64,000 bases of DNA from JACKHA01 sp041401985 (GCA_041401985.1 JAWKTE010000003.1:62001-126000), one strand, 5' to 3'. Positions 27,649 through 36,816 are shown, counted from the first letter of the stretch. Made by a program: numbers and translations. Notes: generated by a model from the sequence alone, not told the origin.

Positions 27649-28692
27649 TCACGATTGCGGGTCCGGCGCGGCCATCGCCAGCAGGTCCGGCAGCGCGTCG
27701 AGATCGACGTTTCCGCCCGAGAGAACCACGCCGACCCGCTTGCCCGCGATGGAGGCGGGGTTGGTCCGGGCCGTCTCGAACAGCCCCGCCAGCCCGAGCG
27801 CGCCGGTCGGCTCGAGGAGCAGTTTGAGTCGGTCGATCCCCCAGGCCATGGCCGCGGCCACCTGCGCGTCCGACACCGTGATCATGTCCGCGACGTACCG
27901 GCGGATGAGCGGGAACGTGTATCGCCCCAGATACGGCGTCCGTGCGCCGTCGCAGATGGTCCGCGGGTTCTCAATCGTCTGCAGCACACCCGAGCGGAAC
28001 GAGCGGGTCGCGTCGTCGCCCGCCTCCGGCTCCACGCCGATCACGCGGCAGCCCGGGCTGAGCGAGGCCGCGGCGACGGCGCAGCCGGAGATCAGCCCGC
28101 CCCCGCCGACACACACGAACAGCGCGTCGAGCGGGCCGGCGTCGTCGATCAGTTCCAGCGCGGCGGTGCCCTGGCCGGCGATCACGTCGGGATGGTCGTA
28201 TGGCGGGATGATGGTCAGGCCGCGCTCGTCGGCAAGGCGGGCGCCCAAGGCCTCGCGCGATTCGACGCTCCGGTCGTACACGACGACCTCGGACCCGGGC
28301 GGCGCGGCTTGCAGATACTCGCGCGTGCGAGCTAGTTTCGTTCGCGGCGCGTCCGACGGCATCACGATCACCGCCTGGATCGCGAGCATCGACGCGGCCA
28401 GGGCGATCGCCTGGGCGTGGTTGCCGGAGGAGTACGCCAGCACGCCGCGGGTTTCGCCCGACTCGCGCAGACGGGCCAGCGCGTTGTACGCCCCGCGGAA
28501 CTTGAAGGCCCCGACGCGTTGGAGGCACTCGGGCTTGACGAGTACCGATGCGCCGACGAGCGCGTCGAGCGCGGCGTTCGTGACGATGGGCGTGCGGACC
28601 GCGACGCCGGCCAGACGAGCCGCGGCCTCCCGGATGTGCCCGAGCGTCGGGGAATCCGACGGACCATCGACTCCGGATCCAGGCGTCGCCAT
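27649..28692 (-). CDS. Threonine/serine dehydratase (PLP fold II)
   Basis: A 347-aa pyridoxal-phosphate enzyme that deaminates threonine or serine to the 2-oxoacid; related enzymes are serine racemases. The PLP lysine is Lys64 in GAFKFRGAYN, SSGNHAQA follows at about 89-95, and the phosphate-binding loop GGGGLISG is at 196-203. There is no C-terminal ACT regulatory domain, so it is the short catabolic/racemase-type form. The ATG at 28692 is preceded by TAGGAT at 8 nt and has no ribosome site, close to the leaderless pattern. Confidence 0.9.
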   Translation of the reverse strand: MATPGSGVDGPSDSPTLGHIREAAARLAGVAVRTPIVTNAALDALVGASVLVKPECLQRVGAFKFRGAYNALARLRESGETRGVLAYSSGNHAQAIALAASMLAIQAVIVMPSDAPRTKLARTREYLQAAPPGSEVVVYDRSVESREALGARLADERGLTIIPPYDHPDVIAGQGTAALELIDDAGPLDALFVCVGGGGLISGCAVAAASLSPGCRVIGVEPEAGDDATRSFRSGVLQTIENPRTICDGARTPYLGRYTFPLIRRYVADMITVSDAQVAAAMAWGIDRLKLLLEPTGALGLAGLFETARTNPASIAGKRVGVVLSGGNVDLDALPDLLAMAAPDPQS

Positions 28693-28839
28693 GCGGATCG
28701 ATCCTATCGCGTTGTGGCGCGGGTCGGTTCTCGGACGTGCGGACCGGCGATCGGGTCGAAGGGACGCCCGCCGGCTGGCCGCCGGGCCGGGCCACGCGTC
28801 TGAGAACCGCGATTTGTTCGGATGCAGGGGTCTAGACGC

Positions 28840-28868
28840 TTGAAGGACCATCACTTGCGTGGTACAGT
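28840..28868 (+). promoter_or_regulatory. Sigma-70-type promoter of the PEP-CTERM-like gene
   Basis: TTGAAG (28840-28845), exactly 17 bp, then TACAGT (28863-28868). This gives a leader of about 33 nt with a purine-rich ribosome site before the ATG at 28908. Confidence 0.6.
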
Positions 28869-28907
28869 TCCCCCGTTCAAGGGAGTGGAAGAAAAGAGAG
28901 GGTGAAC

Positions 28908-29600
28908 ATGCGTTGCGCGCTGGTTTCGGCCGCGGCTCTCGCCGCGGGTCTTGCCGCCCTTCCGGCTGCGGCGGGGCAGCTCATCATCGAGATGGACACC
29001 GAGTACTCCGGGGCGGCCTCGCCCTCCGGCCCCGCGCCGTGGGCCCGCGCGACCTTCACCGACAAGGGCGGCGGCGTCGTTGGCCTCTACCTCGAGTGCC
29101 TTCTCCAGGGCCAGGCCGAGTTCATGGCCAAGGCCGCCGGCGGCGCGGGCAACCCCGCCGGATGGGCGTTCAACCTCGATCCCACGCTCAACCCCGCGAA
29201 CCTCTCGGCCGTGAACGTGGGCGGCGAGTCCGCCAGCGCGTTCCTCGGCAGCGCAAACACCTACAAGGCCGGCCCGGACCGATTCTTCGACGTGCTCTTC
29301 CAGTTCGGCAGCGGCCTCGTCGGCGGCCAGACCGCCGAGTTCGACCTGACCATCTCCAGCGGCACGCTCTCGGCGGCGTCGTTCGACTTCGTCACCACCG
29401 ACGGCCCCGTCGGTCAGACCGGCTGGCACTCGGCCGTCCACGTCCAGGGCATCTCGAACCCGTCGGCGGGCCAGGGCTCGTCCGGGTGGATCGGCGGCGG
29501 GACGGCGCCGGCCGTGCTTGTGCCGCTTCCCGGTCCGGGCGCGATGGCGCTGGCAGGGCTTGGTGCGCTTGCCACGCGTCGGCGTCGTGCGATCGCCTGA
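28908..29600 (+). CDS. Secreted protein with PEP-CTERM-like sorting tag
   Basis: A 230-aa exported protein. The signal peptide covers residues 1-22 (ALVSAAALAAGLAALPAAAG). The body is Gly/Ser/Thr-rich and beta-like, resembling cohesin-fold-like planctomycete secreted proteins (GVVGLYLECLL, AEFDLTISSGTLSAASFDF), but that resemblance is weak. The C-terminus PLPGPGAMALAGLGALATRR is a PEP-CTERM-like tag. GAGAGGG lies before the ATG, and a good promoter is 40 bp upstream, so this is a monocistronic surface-protein gene. Confidence 0.75.
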   Translation: MRCALVSAAALAAGLAALPAAAGQLIIEMDTEYSGAASPSGPAPWARATFTDKGGGVVGLYLECLLQGQAEFMAKAAGGAGNPAGWAFNLDPTLNPANLSAVNVGGESASAFLGSANTYKAGPDRFFDVLFQFGSGLVGGQTAEFDLTISSGTLSAASFDFVTTDGPVGQTGWHSAVHVQGISNPSAGQGSSGWIGGGTAPAVLVPLPGPGAMALAGLGALATRRRRAIA

Positions 29601-29680
29601 GGCGGACGCCACGCACGCGGATGGCCACACGGGTGGCGATGCGGACGCCGATCCTGGCGTCGTTGCGGACGACGGACCTG

Positions 29681-30130
29681 TCAGTCCATGTGCGGGCGCA
29701 GGAACTCGAGGAAGTCGCGCGTCGGCAGGGCGCCCGACACGCGATCGACCTGCTCGCCGTCGCGCATGATGATGACCGTCGGGATCCCGCTGATGCGGAG
29801 CGACTGGGCCTCGGTCCCGTTGCGGTCCGTGTCGAGGTAGACCGGCTCGAAGTTCGCCAGGATCGCCTCGGCCACATCATCCCGCGACAGCGTGCTTGCT
29901 TTGAAACTCTGGCACGGGCCGCACCACGACGCGGTCGCGAACACCAGCACGGGGCGCCCCGACTCGCCCGACCGGGCGGTGGCCTGCTGGAGCGTCAGCC
30001 CCTCGGCGAACGCGGCCAGCGGCGTGTGCGGGCCAACGTCCCGCCCGCGATACCACAGCATCGCGCCGAAGGCCACGATCAGCACCAGCCCGAAGATGAA
30101 GTTGCCGCGCGTGGCCTTGTTCATGCTCAT
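29681..30130 (-). CDS. Membrane-anchored thioredoxin-like protein
   Basis: A 149-aa thioredoxin-fold oxidoreductase. Residues 10-27 form an N-terminal anchor (NFIFGLVLIVAFGAMLWY), so the domain lies outside the cytoplasmic membrane. The redox site is WCGPC (Cys70, Cys73), followed by the cis-Pro motif GIPTVII. It probably reduces or isomerises disulfides of exported proteins. The start at 30130 (MSMNK) has no obvious ribosome site; the second Met at residue 3 is an alternative. Confidence 0.88.
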   Translation of the reverse strand: MSMNKATRGNFIFGLVLIVAFGAMLWYRGRDVGPHTPLAAFAEGLTLQQATARSGESGRPVLVFATASWCGPCQSFKASTLSRDDVAEAILANFEPVYLDTDRNGTEAQSLRISGIPTVIIMRDGEQVDRVSGALPTRDFLEFLRPHMD

Positions 30131-30241
30131 GGCGTGCGAACCCCTGTTGCGTGCGGTTGATTCCGCGGCACCGCGCGCCGCCGCGTCTCATCGACCCCAC
30201 CGGGCAGGGTATCGAGCGGTCCGGAACCTGGTCGGTCCGAC

Positions 30242-30253
30242 TATTCTTGCCCC
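30242..30253 (+). promoter_or_regulatory. Putative leaderless promoter (TATTCT)
   Basis: TATTCT (30242-30247) is followed by TGCCCC and then the ATG at 30254; no Shine-Dalgarno is present. Confidence 0.5.
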
Positions 30254-30988
30254 ATGCCCGCCGAGCGTCGCCCACGCCGCCCGTTCCTGACGGCCAGATG
30301 GAGCAATCTGCTGCTGGTGAGTTATGCGGTGGACGACGACGCGCTGCGGCCCCACCTGCCGGCGGGGCTGGAACTGGACAGGTTCGAGGGGCGGGCCGCG
30401 GTCAGCCTGGTGGCGTTCGACTTCCTCGACACGCGCGTGCGCGGCGTTCGCTGGCCGGGGCTGATCTCGTTCCCCGAGGTCAACCTGCGGTACTACGTCC
30501 GCCAGCCGGCGAGCGACCGCCACCCAGAACGCCGCGGCGTGTCGTTCATCCGCGAACTCGTGCCCAAGTGGCTCATCGCGGCGACCGCGCGGCGGCTCTA
30601 CAACGAGCCGTACGTGGCGTGCCCGATGCGGTCGAGCGTGGAGGCGGGCGGCACCGTTCGGATGCGCCACTGGTTCTCGCTGGGCGGATCCGAGCACACG
30701 ATCGAGGCCGAGGCGGATGCGAAGGCCGCGATCCCGCCGGAGGGTTCGCCCGAGCACTGGTTCAAGGAGCACCAGTGGGGGTTCGGCAAGGACCGGCGCG
30801 GGCGGCTGCTTGTGTACGAGGTCCGCCACCCGCACTGGGAGACGCGGGGTGTCCGGTCGTTCAACGTCGGCGTGGACTTCGCGAAGGTGTACGGCGAGAA
30901 ATGGGCGATTCTGAAGGACGCCGAGCCGGTGTCGGTGGCGTGGGCGGTGGGATCGGGGATCGAGGTGTACCCGCATGCGCGGGGATAG
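30254..30988 (+). CDS. DUF2071 (YqjF-like) protein
   Basis: A 244-aa protein of the DUF2071/YqjF family, whose fold resembles acetoacetate decarboxylase but whose reaction is unknown. Family marks: LTARWSNLLLVSYAVDDD near the start, LPAGLELDRFEGRAAVSLVAF, NLRYYVR and FIRELVPKWLIA. It is cytoplasmic and single-domain. The ATG sits exactly 6 nt after TATTCT, so it is likely leaderless. Confidence 0.82.
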   Translation: MPAERRPRRPFLTARWSNLLLVSYAVDDDALRPHLPAGLELDRFEGRAAVSLVAFDFLDTRVRGVRWPGLISFPEVNLRYYVRQPASDRHPERRGVSFIRELVPKWLIAATARRLYNEPYVACPMRSSVEAGGTVRMRHWFSLGGSEHTIEAEADAKAAIPPEGSPEHWFKEHQWGFGKDRRGRLLVYEVRHPHWETRGVRSFNVGVDFAKVYGEKWAILKDAEPVSVAWAVGSGIEVYPHARG

Positions 30989-31044
30989 GGTCTGGGCGAG
31001 AGACGGAGAGAAGAGAGAGAAGAGAGGCGAGGCACTAGGCATTG

Positions 31045-31148
31045 GGCACTCGGCACTCGCCTGAATGGGAGCACCCACCGGGGTTCTTCGGTGCGGGTTC
31101 CTGCTTCGAGCGTTCCGCTTCACTCAGCACTCAGCACTCAGCACTCAG
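31045..31148. repeat. 7-bp tandem repeats (GGCACTC and CACTCAG)
   Basis: GGCACTC occurs twice in tandem at 31045-31058 with degenerate units before it, and CACTCAG occurs four times at 31121-31148. The reverse complement of the first motif (GAGTGCC) is the unit of the repeat at 21566-21604, so one 7-bp repeat family is dispersed in intergenic DNA. It lies between convergent genes. Confidence 0.85.
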
Positions 31149-31154
31149 TACCGT

Positions 31155-31835
31155 TCACGGCAACGCCCGTGCCGCCGCGATGACCTCGTCCGGCTCGGCC
31201 CGCTGGCGGTAGTCCCAGTCGGCCCAGGCGTAGCGGACCACGCCGTTGCGGTCGATCAGGAACGTGCCGGGGGCGGGCAGGTCCCACAAACCCGCGGCGT
31301 TGTGCTCGGCCAGATCGACGCCGAAGCCCTTGTACCGCGTCTGCGTGTCCTGGTCGAGCGTGAAGCGGACGCGGAACGCGTCGGCGGCCTCGAAGTTTGC
31401 GTCGGAGAGGATGCGGAAGTCTGTGCCGTTCTTCTCGGCGGTCACCAGCGTCTCGTCCGGACGCTCCGGCGTGATGGCGACGAAGTCGACGCCCATGGCC
31501 TGGAGTTCGGCGACGCGGCCTTCCCACTCGGTCAGGGCCCGGTTGCAGTATGGGCACCACCCGCCGCGGTAGAAGGTGACGACGACGGGGCGGTCGCGAT
31601 ACAGCGAGGCGAGGGCGACGGTGCCGCCGGACGCGTCCAGGAGGTTGGCGTTGCCGACGCGCTCGCCGACCGCCAGGCCGGGGCCATTGGAATCGGCGGA
31701 GGCTGCGCTGATGGGCGTGCCGTCGGCGGTGGTGCCGGCGTCGGGCTTGGCGCAGCCGGCGGCCGCGAGGGCGAGTGCGAGGCCGGCGGTCGAGAGGGCG
31801 GAACGGGTGGTCGTGCTGGCGAGCGAGCGGGGCAT
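31155..31835 (-). CDS. Peroxiredoxin-like (AhpC/TSA) lipoprotein
   Basis: A 226-aa thioredoxin-fold protein of the peroxiredoxin-like group. The N-terminus is a lipoprotein signal (LALALAAAGC, Cys28), so it sits on a membrane facing the periplasm. The redox motif FYRGGWCPYCNRAL contains the CPYC pair typical of this group, and FLIDRNGVVRYAWADWDY closes the fold. It probably reduces peroxides or acts as a disulfide reductase. GAGG lies upstream of the ATG at 31835. Confidence 0.85.
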   Translation of the reverse strand: MPRSLASTTTRSALSTAGLALALAAAGCAKPDAGTTADGTPISAASADSNGPGLAVGERVGNANLLDASGGTVALASLYRDRPVVVTFYRGGWCPYCNRALTEWEGRVAELQAMGVDFVAITPERPDETLVTAEKNGTDFRILSDANFEAADAFRVRFTLDQDTQTRYKGFGVDLAEHNAAGLWDLPAPGTFLIDRNGVVRYAWADWDYRQRAEPDEVIAAARALP

Positions 31836-32197
31836 GGGCACCTCGGGGGATTGGGGGTACAACCGGGCGACAAGCGGACAGGTCCGAACGCGCGTCGGGA
31901 CCGCCTTGTTCCCGCTGGATGCGGATGTGGGATGCGAGGGTCTTGGGGCGCGTGACAACCCAGATCAAGCCCCTGGGCCCGGCCGCCCTGCCCAATCCAC
32001 GAGTCAGTCTCCGACGAGTGGTCGGGGCGGCCAAGATCGATCACGGCGACGCGGCCCGGCACCGCCACTGGCGGGCCGTGCACCGGACGCCCCCGGTCGT
32101 CGCAAGGACGCATGCCGACGCGACGGGCCGGGAACCCTTGGCGATGGGTCTGCCCGAGGCCGCGCACCCGCGCGCCCTCGCCGCGTATACCCGTCGC
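31836..32197. other. Stretch without a recognisable gene
   Basis: Open frames on both strands lack coding character and ribosome sites. It separates the peroxiredoxin-like gene from the decayed gene that follows. Confidence 0.4.
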
Positions 32198-32697
32198 ATG
32201 TGGGGCCACAATCGTCTCGTGCGGCCGCCCGCATCGCCGCTCTTCTGCTGGGCGTTGTCCTGTTCCCGGCACGGCGATGGCCTGTCTGTGGGACAGCGAC
32301 ACGCTGCGGGCCAGGCTCGCGGGCTGCCGGGGCTGGTGGACATCCTCACCGGGCGTTCGAGCCGACCGACCGTACTACGAATGCGCTGCGGGCGCGGCCA
32401 TCGAGGCTGCCGATGACCTCGCGTACGACGACGCCGGCGTCGCGTGCACCTCGCCACGACGAGGCCATCGCCTGGATGGCGAAAACGCGAGCGGCTCGAC
32501 ATGGCGCGGCGGCGACGGGGCCGCCGATGCCGCGTGAGCGAGACCGCTACCTGGCCAACCTCGGCACGCCACGCCCACCGCTGGCTCGCCGGCGGGGCCG
32601 ACCGCGAGCGATGGCGACCTGCGCAGCCCGCGACCTTATCGCCGCGGCCATCGAACTCAACCCCGACGCCCCTTCGGGGCGCGAGGCGTACCAGTGA
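32198..32697 (+). pseudogene. Decayed gene for an exported TPR-type protein, several frameshifts
   Basis: Fragments of one protein follow each other but in changing frames. A start (MWGHNRLV, frame at 32198) leads into a signal-peptide-like stretch (RIAALLLGVVLFPARRW, frame of 32218), then MACLWDSDTLRA (32277), ARGLPGLVDILTGRS (32315), AADDLAYDDAGVA (frame of 32277 again) and RHDEAIAWMAK … AAIELNPDAPSGREAYQ (frame of 32452), ending at a stop at 32697. The order and motifs match, as far as I recall, a planctomycete family with an xCLWDxDTL start and TPR-like repeats ending in xxEINPxAHFGRExYQ. At least four indels are needed to restore it, so it is dead. Confidence 0.6.
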
Positions 32698-33333
32698 TGG
32701 CGATCGAGGCTACAGGCCCGCCCGAAGAAGACGGGTCCGACAGAACGGCGATCAGCAGCATCTTCGCACGCCATCGGCTACCGGGGCATCCGGTTCTACG
32801 ACCTGGACGCGCTTCCGCGCGTCGTGCCGATGACGCCGTCGCGGGATTGTCGGGCCTGATCGTGCTCGCGGGCCTGGGAGAGCATCGACATCGTCTCTGC
32901 TGTCGCTGGTGTGGAGCGGAGGGCGACAACGCACTCGCGACCGCGGATCCTGCGGTGCATCGAACTCGCTCGCCGGGCGGGGCGCTCGACCCGGCGGCGA
33001 GCGTCGAGATCGCCGCGAGGCTGCGATCCGAATCGCGCTCGATGGTCGCCGGGAGATCGACTCGTCTTCCGCGGCCCGGCGGGCCGCCGACGAGGCGGCA
33101 TCGGAAGCGTTCATGATGCGGCCGCGGGTCGCCACCCGGACACGGACCCGCGTTCTGGGACGGCTAGTGCCGGTCGCGCGCTCACGCCGCCGACGGGTGT
33201 TCGGTCGCGGGTTACGACCTGCAGATCGTCGCTTGGTCATTGCCCCGGCTGCGATTGTGGCGATCATCGCTTCGCGGTCGTGCGTTCGAGCGGCGTCGAT
33301 CGGCGGCGAACCGCGCGACTCAATGAACCTCGA
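32698..33333. other. Stretch without a recognisable gene
   Basis: It may contain further decayed sequence continuing the pseudogene (for example IGYRGIRFYDLDALPRVV at about 32760-32830), but I cannot assign it. No ribosome sites, terminators or clear repeats are seen. Confidence 0.4.
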
Positions 33334-34278
33334 TCACGCCGACCGCAGCCTCATCCCCAACGGCACACGAATCTCCGTAATGAGATCCTCCTCCCGCGTG
33401 TCCCGCGGCGTGTTGCGATAGATCTCGTACGCCGGGCCGTCGCCGATCTCGCGCCGCTGCGACGGGATCCACTGGCCCATGAGCCACAGGTAGGCCCGCT
33501 CCAGGCCGCGGTAGTGCCCGCGGTGCGCGCCCACGGCGTACTCGCCGGCCGCGACGCGGACCTCCTCGAATCCGGCGGGCAGCGGGCGACCGTCGGCGAT
33601 GGTCACGCCCGCGTGGGCGCGGCACTTCTCGGGCGGGGTCTCCTGCGGGTCGTCGTGGTACACGCCCAGCATCAGCGTGCCGGGGCCGAACAGCCCGGCG
33701 GGCGCGGCGGTCATTCCCAGACGCTCGAACGTCTTGCCGATCTGCATGTACGGGCCGGTGTGGGCCAGGGCGGCCAGTCGCAGGGCGGGCATGGCCTTGA
33801 TCGATGCGTCCATCATGGCGTACTCCTCTCGGATGGGGCGGAACAGCCCGACCGCGACGTCGGGCCCGTAGTGGATGCCGCTGGGGGCGGCGGGGATGTC
33901 GGGGTCGGCCTCGGCCGCGCGCCACTCGCGCGGCGTGAGCGCGAAGTGGGCCTTGAACGCGCGGGTGAACGACTCGTGGGCCTCGTACCCGGCCCGCAGG
34001 GCGATCGCCAGCACATCATCGCTGGTGTGCCGCAGGTCGCCCGCGGCCCGCTCCAGGCGCAGGCGCCTCACGTGCCCGCCGACCGACTCGCCCACCATGG
34101 CCCGGAACACCCGGTGGAAGTGGAAGGGCGAGAAGTGGGCCAGATGGGCCAGGTCGTGCGGGGCCAGCGCCCCGTCGAGGTGGGTCTGGATGTGGCGCAG
34201 CACGCGGACCATGCGGTCGTAGTACGCGTGGCGGGTGTCGGGGCGGGTCGGCGGGTCGGGCGGGCCAGCGGTGGTCAT
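33334..34278 (-). CDS. AraC-family regulator with GyrI-like effector domain
   Basis: A 314-aa transcription regulator. Residues 20-125 hold the two AraC helix-turn-helix motifs (LAHLAHFSPFHFHRVFRAMVG; IALRAGYEAHESFTRAFKA). Residues 155-314 are a GyrI-like/AraC effector-binding domain that binds a small ligand, probably a drug-like or cationic molecule by family analogy. The order HTH-then-ligand is that of Rob/SoxS-GyrI fusions. The ATG at 34278 has CATACT 6 nt upstream and no ribosome site. Its targets are unknown. Confidence 0.88.
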   Translation of the reverse strand: MTTAGPPDPPTRPDTRHAYYDRMVRVLRHIQTHLDGALAPHDLAHLAHFSPFHFHRVFRAMVGESVGGHVRRLRLERAAGDLRHTSDDVLAIALRAGYEAHESFTRAFKAHFALTPREWRAAEADPDIPAAPSGIHYGPDVAVGLFRPIREEYAMMDASIKAMPALRLAALAHTGPYMQIGKTFERLGMTAAPAGLFGPGTLMLGVYHDDPQETPPEKCRAHAGVTIADGRPLPAGFEEVRVAAGEYAVGAHRGHYRGLERAYLWLMGQWIPSQRREIGDGPAYEIYRNTPRDTREEDLITEIRVPLGMRLRSA

Positions 34279-34290
34279 GGGCGGAGTATG
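34279..34290 (-). promoter_or_regulatory. Putative leaderless promoter (CATACT)
   Basis: On the minus strand CATACT (34290-34285) ends 6 nt before the ATG at 34278. An AAGACA about 17 bp further upstream is a possible weak -35. Confidence 0.45.
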
Positions 34291-34398
34291 GCCCGGGACC
34301 GGCGGCGTGTCTTGATCGCGCGTGCGGATTGGTGGGGGACGCGAGGCGGGAGCGCGGGCCGGAGGCCCGCGACCCCAGTTGAGAAAAATCGCCCAGAC

Positions 34399-35157
34399 TC
34401 AGCGCGTGATGCGTTCGATCTCGCCATCGCGGTCGACGAGGATCTCGTCGGCCTCGTGGAGGAACAGCCCGTGGTCGATCACGCCCGGAATGTCGTTGAG
34501 GTTGCGTGCGAGTTCCTCGAGGTCGCGTTCCTCGTCGAGGGTGACATCGATGATGACGTTGCCGTTGTCGGTGATGAAGGGCTTGCCGTCGATGTCGCGA
34601 CGGCACACGCCCGAGAGGCCCATCTCGCGGAGGCGGGCCCGGATGGAGGTGTATCCGAAGAACATGATCGCCACCGCGAGCGAGTGGTTCTGGCCGAGGC
34701 GGTCGACGAGTTTGGACTGATCGACCATGTACACCGTGCGATCGGAGGCCCAGGCGACCATCCGCTCGCGCGTCACCGCCCCGCCCGCGCCCTTGAGCAC
34801 GGCGCAGTCGGGATCGACCTCGTCGGCCCCGTCGAACAGGTAGTGCACACGCTCCATCCCGGAGAAGTCCCCGACGGCCAGGCCCAGTTCGGCGGCGTAC
34901 CGGGCCGAACTCTCGCTGGTCGAGACCAGCGTCACCTCGAGGGCCTTGGCGTTGATGCGCTCGGCCAACGCGCGGATGACGCGTTTGGCCGTCCGCCCCG
35001 TGCCCAGCCCGACGATCATGCCCGACTCGATCGGGGCGATGGTCGCCTGCGCGAGCGCGTCGTGTACCGTCGCGGCCGGCGCGTCGGCGTCGGGCGCGGG
35101 CTTCGAGGCCGCCGGCGTACCGGCTTGCTTGGTCGGTTGGGGCGTGGGGCTACTCAA
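34399..35157 (-). CDS. rpiA: Ribose-5-phosphate isomerase A
   Basis: A 252-aa enzyme interconverting ribose-5-phosphate and ribulose-5-phosphate in the pentose phosphate pathway. Motifs: GLGTGRTA near residue 50, FDGADEVDPD with the catalytic Asp, LKGAGGAVTRERM, DQSKLVDRLG and TDNGNVIIDV. The N-terminus carries about 30 extra Pro/Ala-rich residues compared with typical RpiA; a later start is possible. Its first bases overlap the end of the aldehyde dehydrogenase gene by 8 bp, so the two are co-transcribed. Confidence 0.95.
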   Translation of the reverse strand: MSSPTPQPTKQAGTPAASKPAPDADAPAATVHDALAQATIAPIESGMIVGLGTGRTAKRVIRALAERINAKALEVTLVSTSESSARYAAELGLAVGDFSGMERVHYLFDGADEVDPDCAVLKGAGGAVTRERMVAWASDRTVYMVDQSKLVDRLGQNHSLAVAIMFFGYTSIRARLREMGLSGVCRRDIDGKPFITDNGNVIIDVTLDEERDLEELARNLNDIPGVIDHGLFLHEADEILVDRDGEIERITR

Positions 35158-36709
35158 AGCGGATCCCCTGTGCGAGGGTGACGGTGTCGGCGAAGCCGAT
35201 CGAGCAGGTCTGGCGGCGCATGTAGGCCTTCCACGAGTCGGAGCCGGACTCGCGCCCGCCCCCGGTGTCCTTCTCGCCGCCGAAGGCCCCGCCGATCTCG
35301 GCGCCGCTGGTGCCGAGGTTGACGTAGGCCAGGCCGCAGTCCGAGCCCGCGCCGGAAGGGTGCAGGAAGCGCTCGGCCGAACGGCTGGAGGCGGTGAACA
35401 AGGCGCTCGACAGGCCCTGGTCGACGGCGTTGTTCATCGCGATCGCCTCGTCGAGCGAGTCGTACGTGAACACATAGAGGATCGGCGCGAACGTCTCGTC
35501 GCGCGCGATCGGCAGGTCGTTGGAGGCCGGGGCCCGGACGATGGCCGGGCGGACGAAGTGGCCCTTGAGCCCGGCGGGCTGGGTGTGCTCCGGGCTGATG
35601 CGCGTTCCGCCGGTGGCGATCGTCGCGCCCTGCTGCTTCGCCGCGGCAATCGCGGCCAGATACCCGTCGACCGCGCGCTGGTTGACGAGCGGCCCGACGA
35701 GCACGCCGGGGGCCAGCGGATCGCCGACCTTGATCGTCTCGTACGCGCGAACCAATCGGCTCACGACATCATCGGCGATGGAGCGGTGCACGATCAGGCG
35801 GCGCGTCGTCGTGCAGCGTTGCCCGGCCGTGCCGACCGCGCCGAACACGATGCTCGGGATGGCGATGCCCAGGTCGGCATCGGGCTCGACGATGGCCGCG
35901 TTGTTGCCGCCGAGTTCCAGCAGGCACCGCCCGAGCCGCCCGGCGACGACCTGCCCCACACGCCGCCCCATGCGGCACGAGCCGGTCGCGGAGATCAGCG
36001 GCAGACGCCGGTCGGCGATCAGCGGCTCGCCAACCTGCTCATCGGATCCAATGACCAGGTGGAACACGCCGGGGTGGCCCATCGAGGCCGCGACGCGCTC
36101 GGCGATGGCGCTGCACGCGATGGCGGTGAGCGGGGCGGCCAGGCTGGGCTTCCACAGGACGCTGTCGCCGCAGACCGCGGCCAGCATCGCGTTCCAGCCC
36201 CACACCGCGCAGGGGAAGTTGAAGGCGGTGATGACGCCGATCGGCCCGAGCGGGAGCCACTGCTCGATGATGCGGTGGTCCGGGCGCTCGCTGGGCATCG
36301 TCATGCCGTAGAGCTGGCGGGACAGGCCGACGGCGAAGTCGGCGATGTCGACGACCTCCTGGACCTCGCCCTGGCCCTCGGCCGTGATCTTGCCGACCTC
36401 GAGCGAGATGATGCGTCCGAGGGCGGCCTTGTGGCGCCGGAACTCGTCGCCGATGGCCCGGACGACCTGCCCGCGGACCGGGGCGGGCACGCGCCGCCAC
36501 GCGAGGAAGCCCTCGTGGGCCGCGCCGATGGCGGCGTGGAGCGCCTCGGTCGAATCGAGGCGGACGCCGGCGAGCGGCTTGGCGGTGGTGGGGCTGGTGA
36601 CGACCTGGAGCGAGGCGTCGGGCGACGCCGGGAGCGCGTCGGGCGCGACGACGCGCCGGCGGTCCAGTGCGCCGAGCGAGCCGAGCAGATCTCCGATCTC
36701 CCATGCCAT
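35150..36709 (-). CDS. Aldehyde dehydrogenase, ALDH7/antiquitin family
   Basis: A 519-aa NAD-dependent aldehyde dehydrogenase of the ALDH7 family, which in bacteria oxidises L-aminoadipate semialdehyde/piperideine-6-carboxylate in lysine breakdown. Motifs: FNFPCAVWGWN, Lys in LWKPS (about 187), ELGGNN (Glu265), nucleophile Cys299 in GTAGQRCTTT and the family-specific tail EIGGAFGGEKDTGGGRESG. Fully conserved, so active. The ATG at 36709 follows TAAAGT by 6 nt, with no ribosome site. It is followed by rpiA in an overlapping pair; no other lysine-degradation gene is nearby, so the substrate is inferred from family only. Confidence 0.92.
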   Translation of the reverse strand: MAWEIGDLLGSLGALDRRRVVAPDALPASPDASLQVVTSPTTAKPLAGVRLDSTEALHAAIGAAHEGFLAWRRVPAPVRGQVVRAIGDEFRRHKAALGRIISLEVGKITAEGQGEVQEVVDIADFAVGLSRQLYGMTMPSERPDHRIIEQWLPLGPIGVITAFNFPCAVWGWNAMLAAVCGDSVLWKPSLAAPLTAIACSAIAERVAASMGHPGVFHLVIGSDEQVGEPLIADRRLPLISATGSCRMGRRVGQVVAGRLGRCLLELGGNNAAIVEPDADLGIAIPSIVFGAVGTAGQRCTTTRRLIVHRSIADDVVSRLVRAYETIKVGDPLAPGVLVGPLVNQRAVDGYLAAIAAAKQQGATIATGGTRISPEHTQPAGLKGHFVRPAIVRAPASNDLPIARDETFAPILYVFTYDSLDEAIAMNNAVDQGLSSALFTASSRSAERFLHPSGAGSDCGLAYVNLGTSGAEIGGAFGGEKDTGGGRESGSDSWKAYMRRQTCSIGFADTVTLAQGIRFE

Positions 36710-36721
36710 CGCGTGACTTTA
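36710..36721 (-). promoter_or_regulatory. Putative leaderless promoter (TAAAGT)
   Basis: On the minus strand TAAAGT (36721-36716), then CACGCG, then the ATG at 36709. Confidence 0.45.
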
Positions 36722-36816
36722 GGCGAGCGGCGGGGGGACGCCGGGCGCGTCGAGGCGGGGGTGGGGCGTGCGCGGCACTTGCTCGTCCCGCGGACGGGCC
36801 CGGTCGCGCGGCTCGC

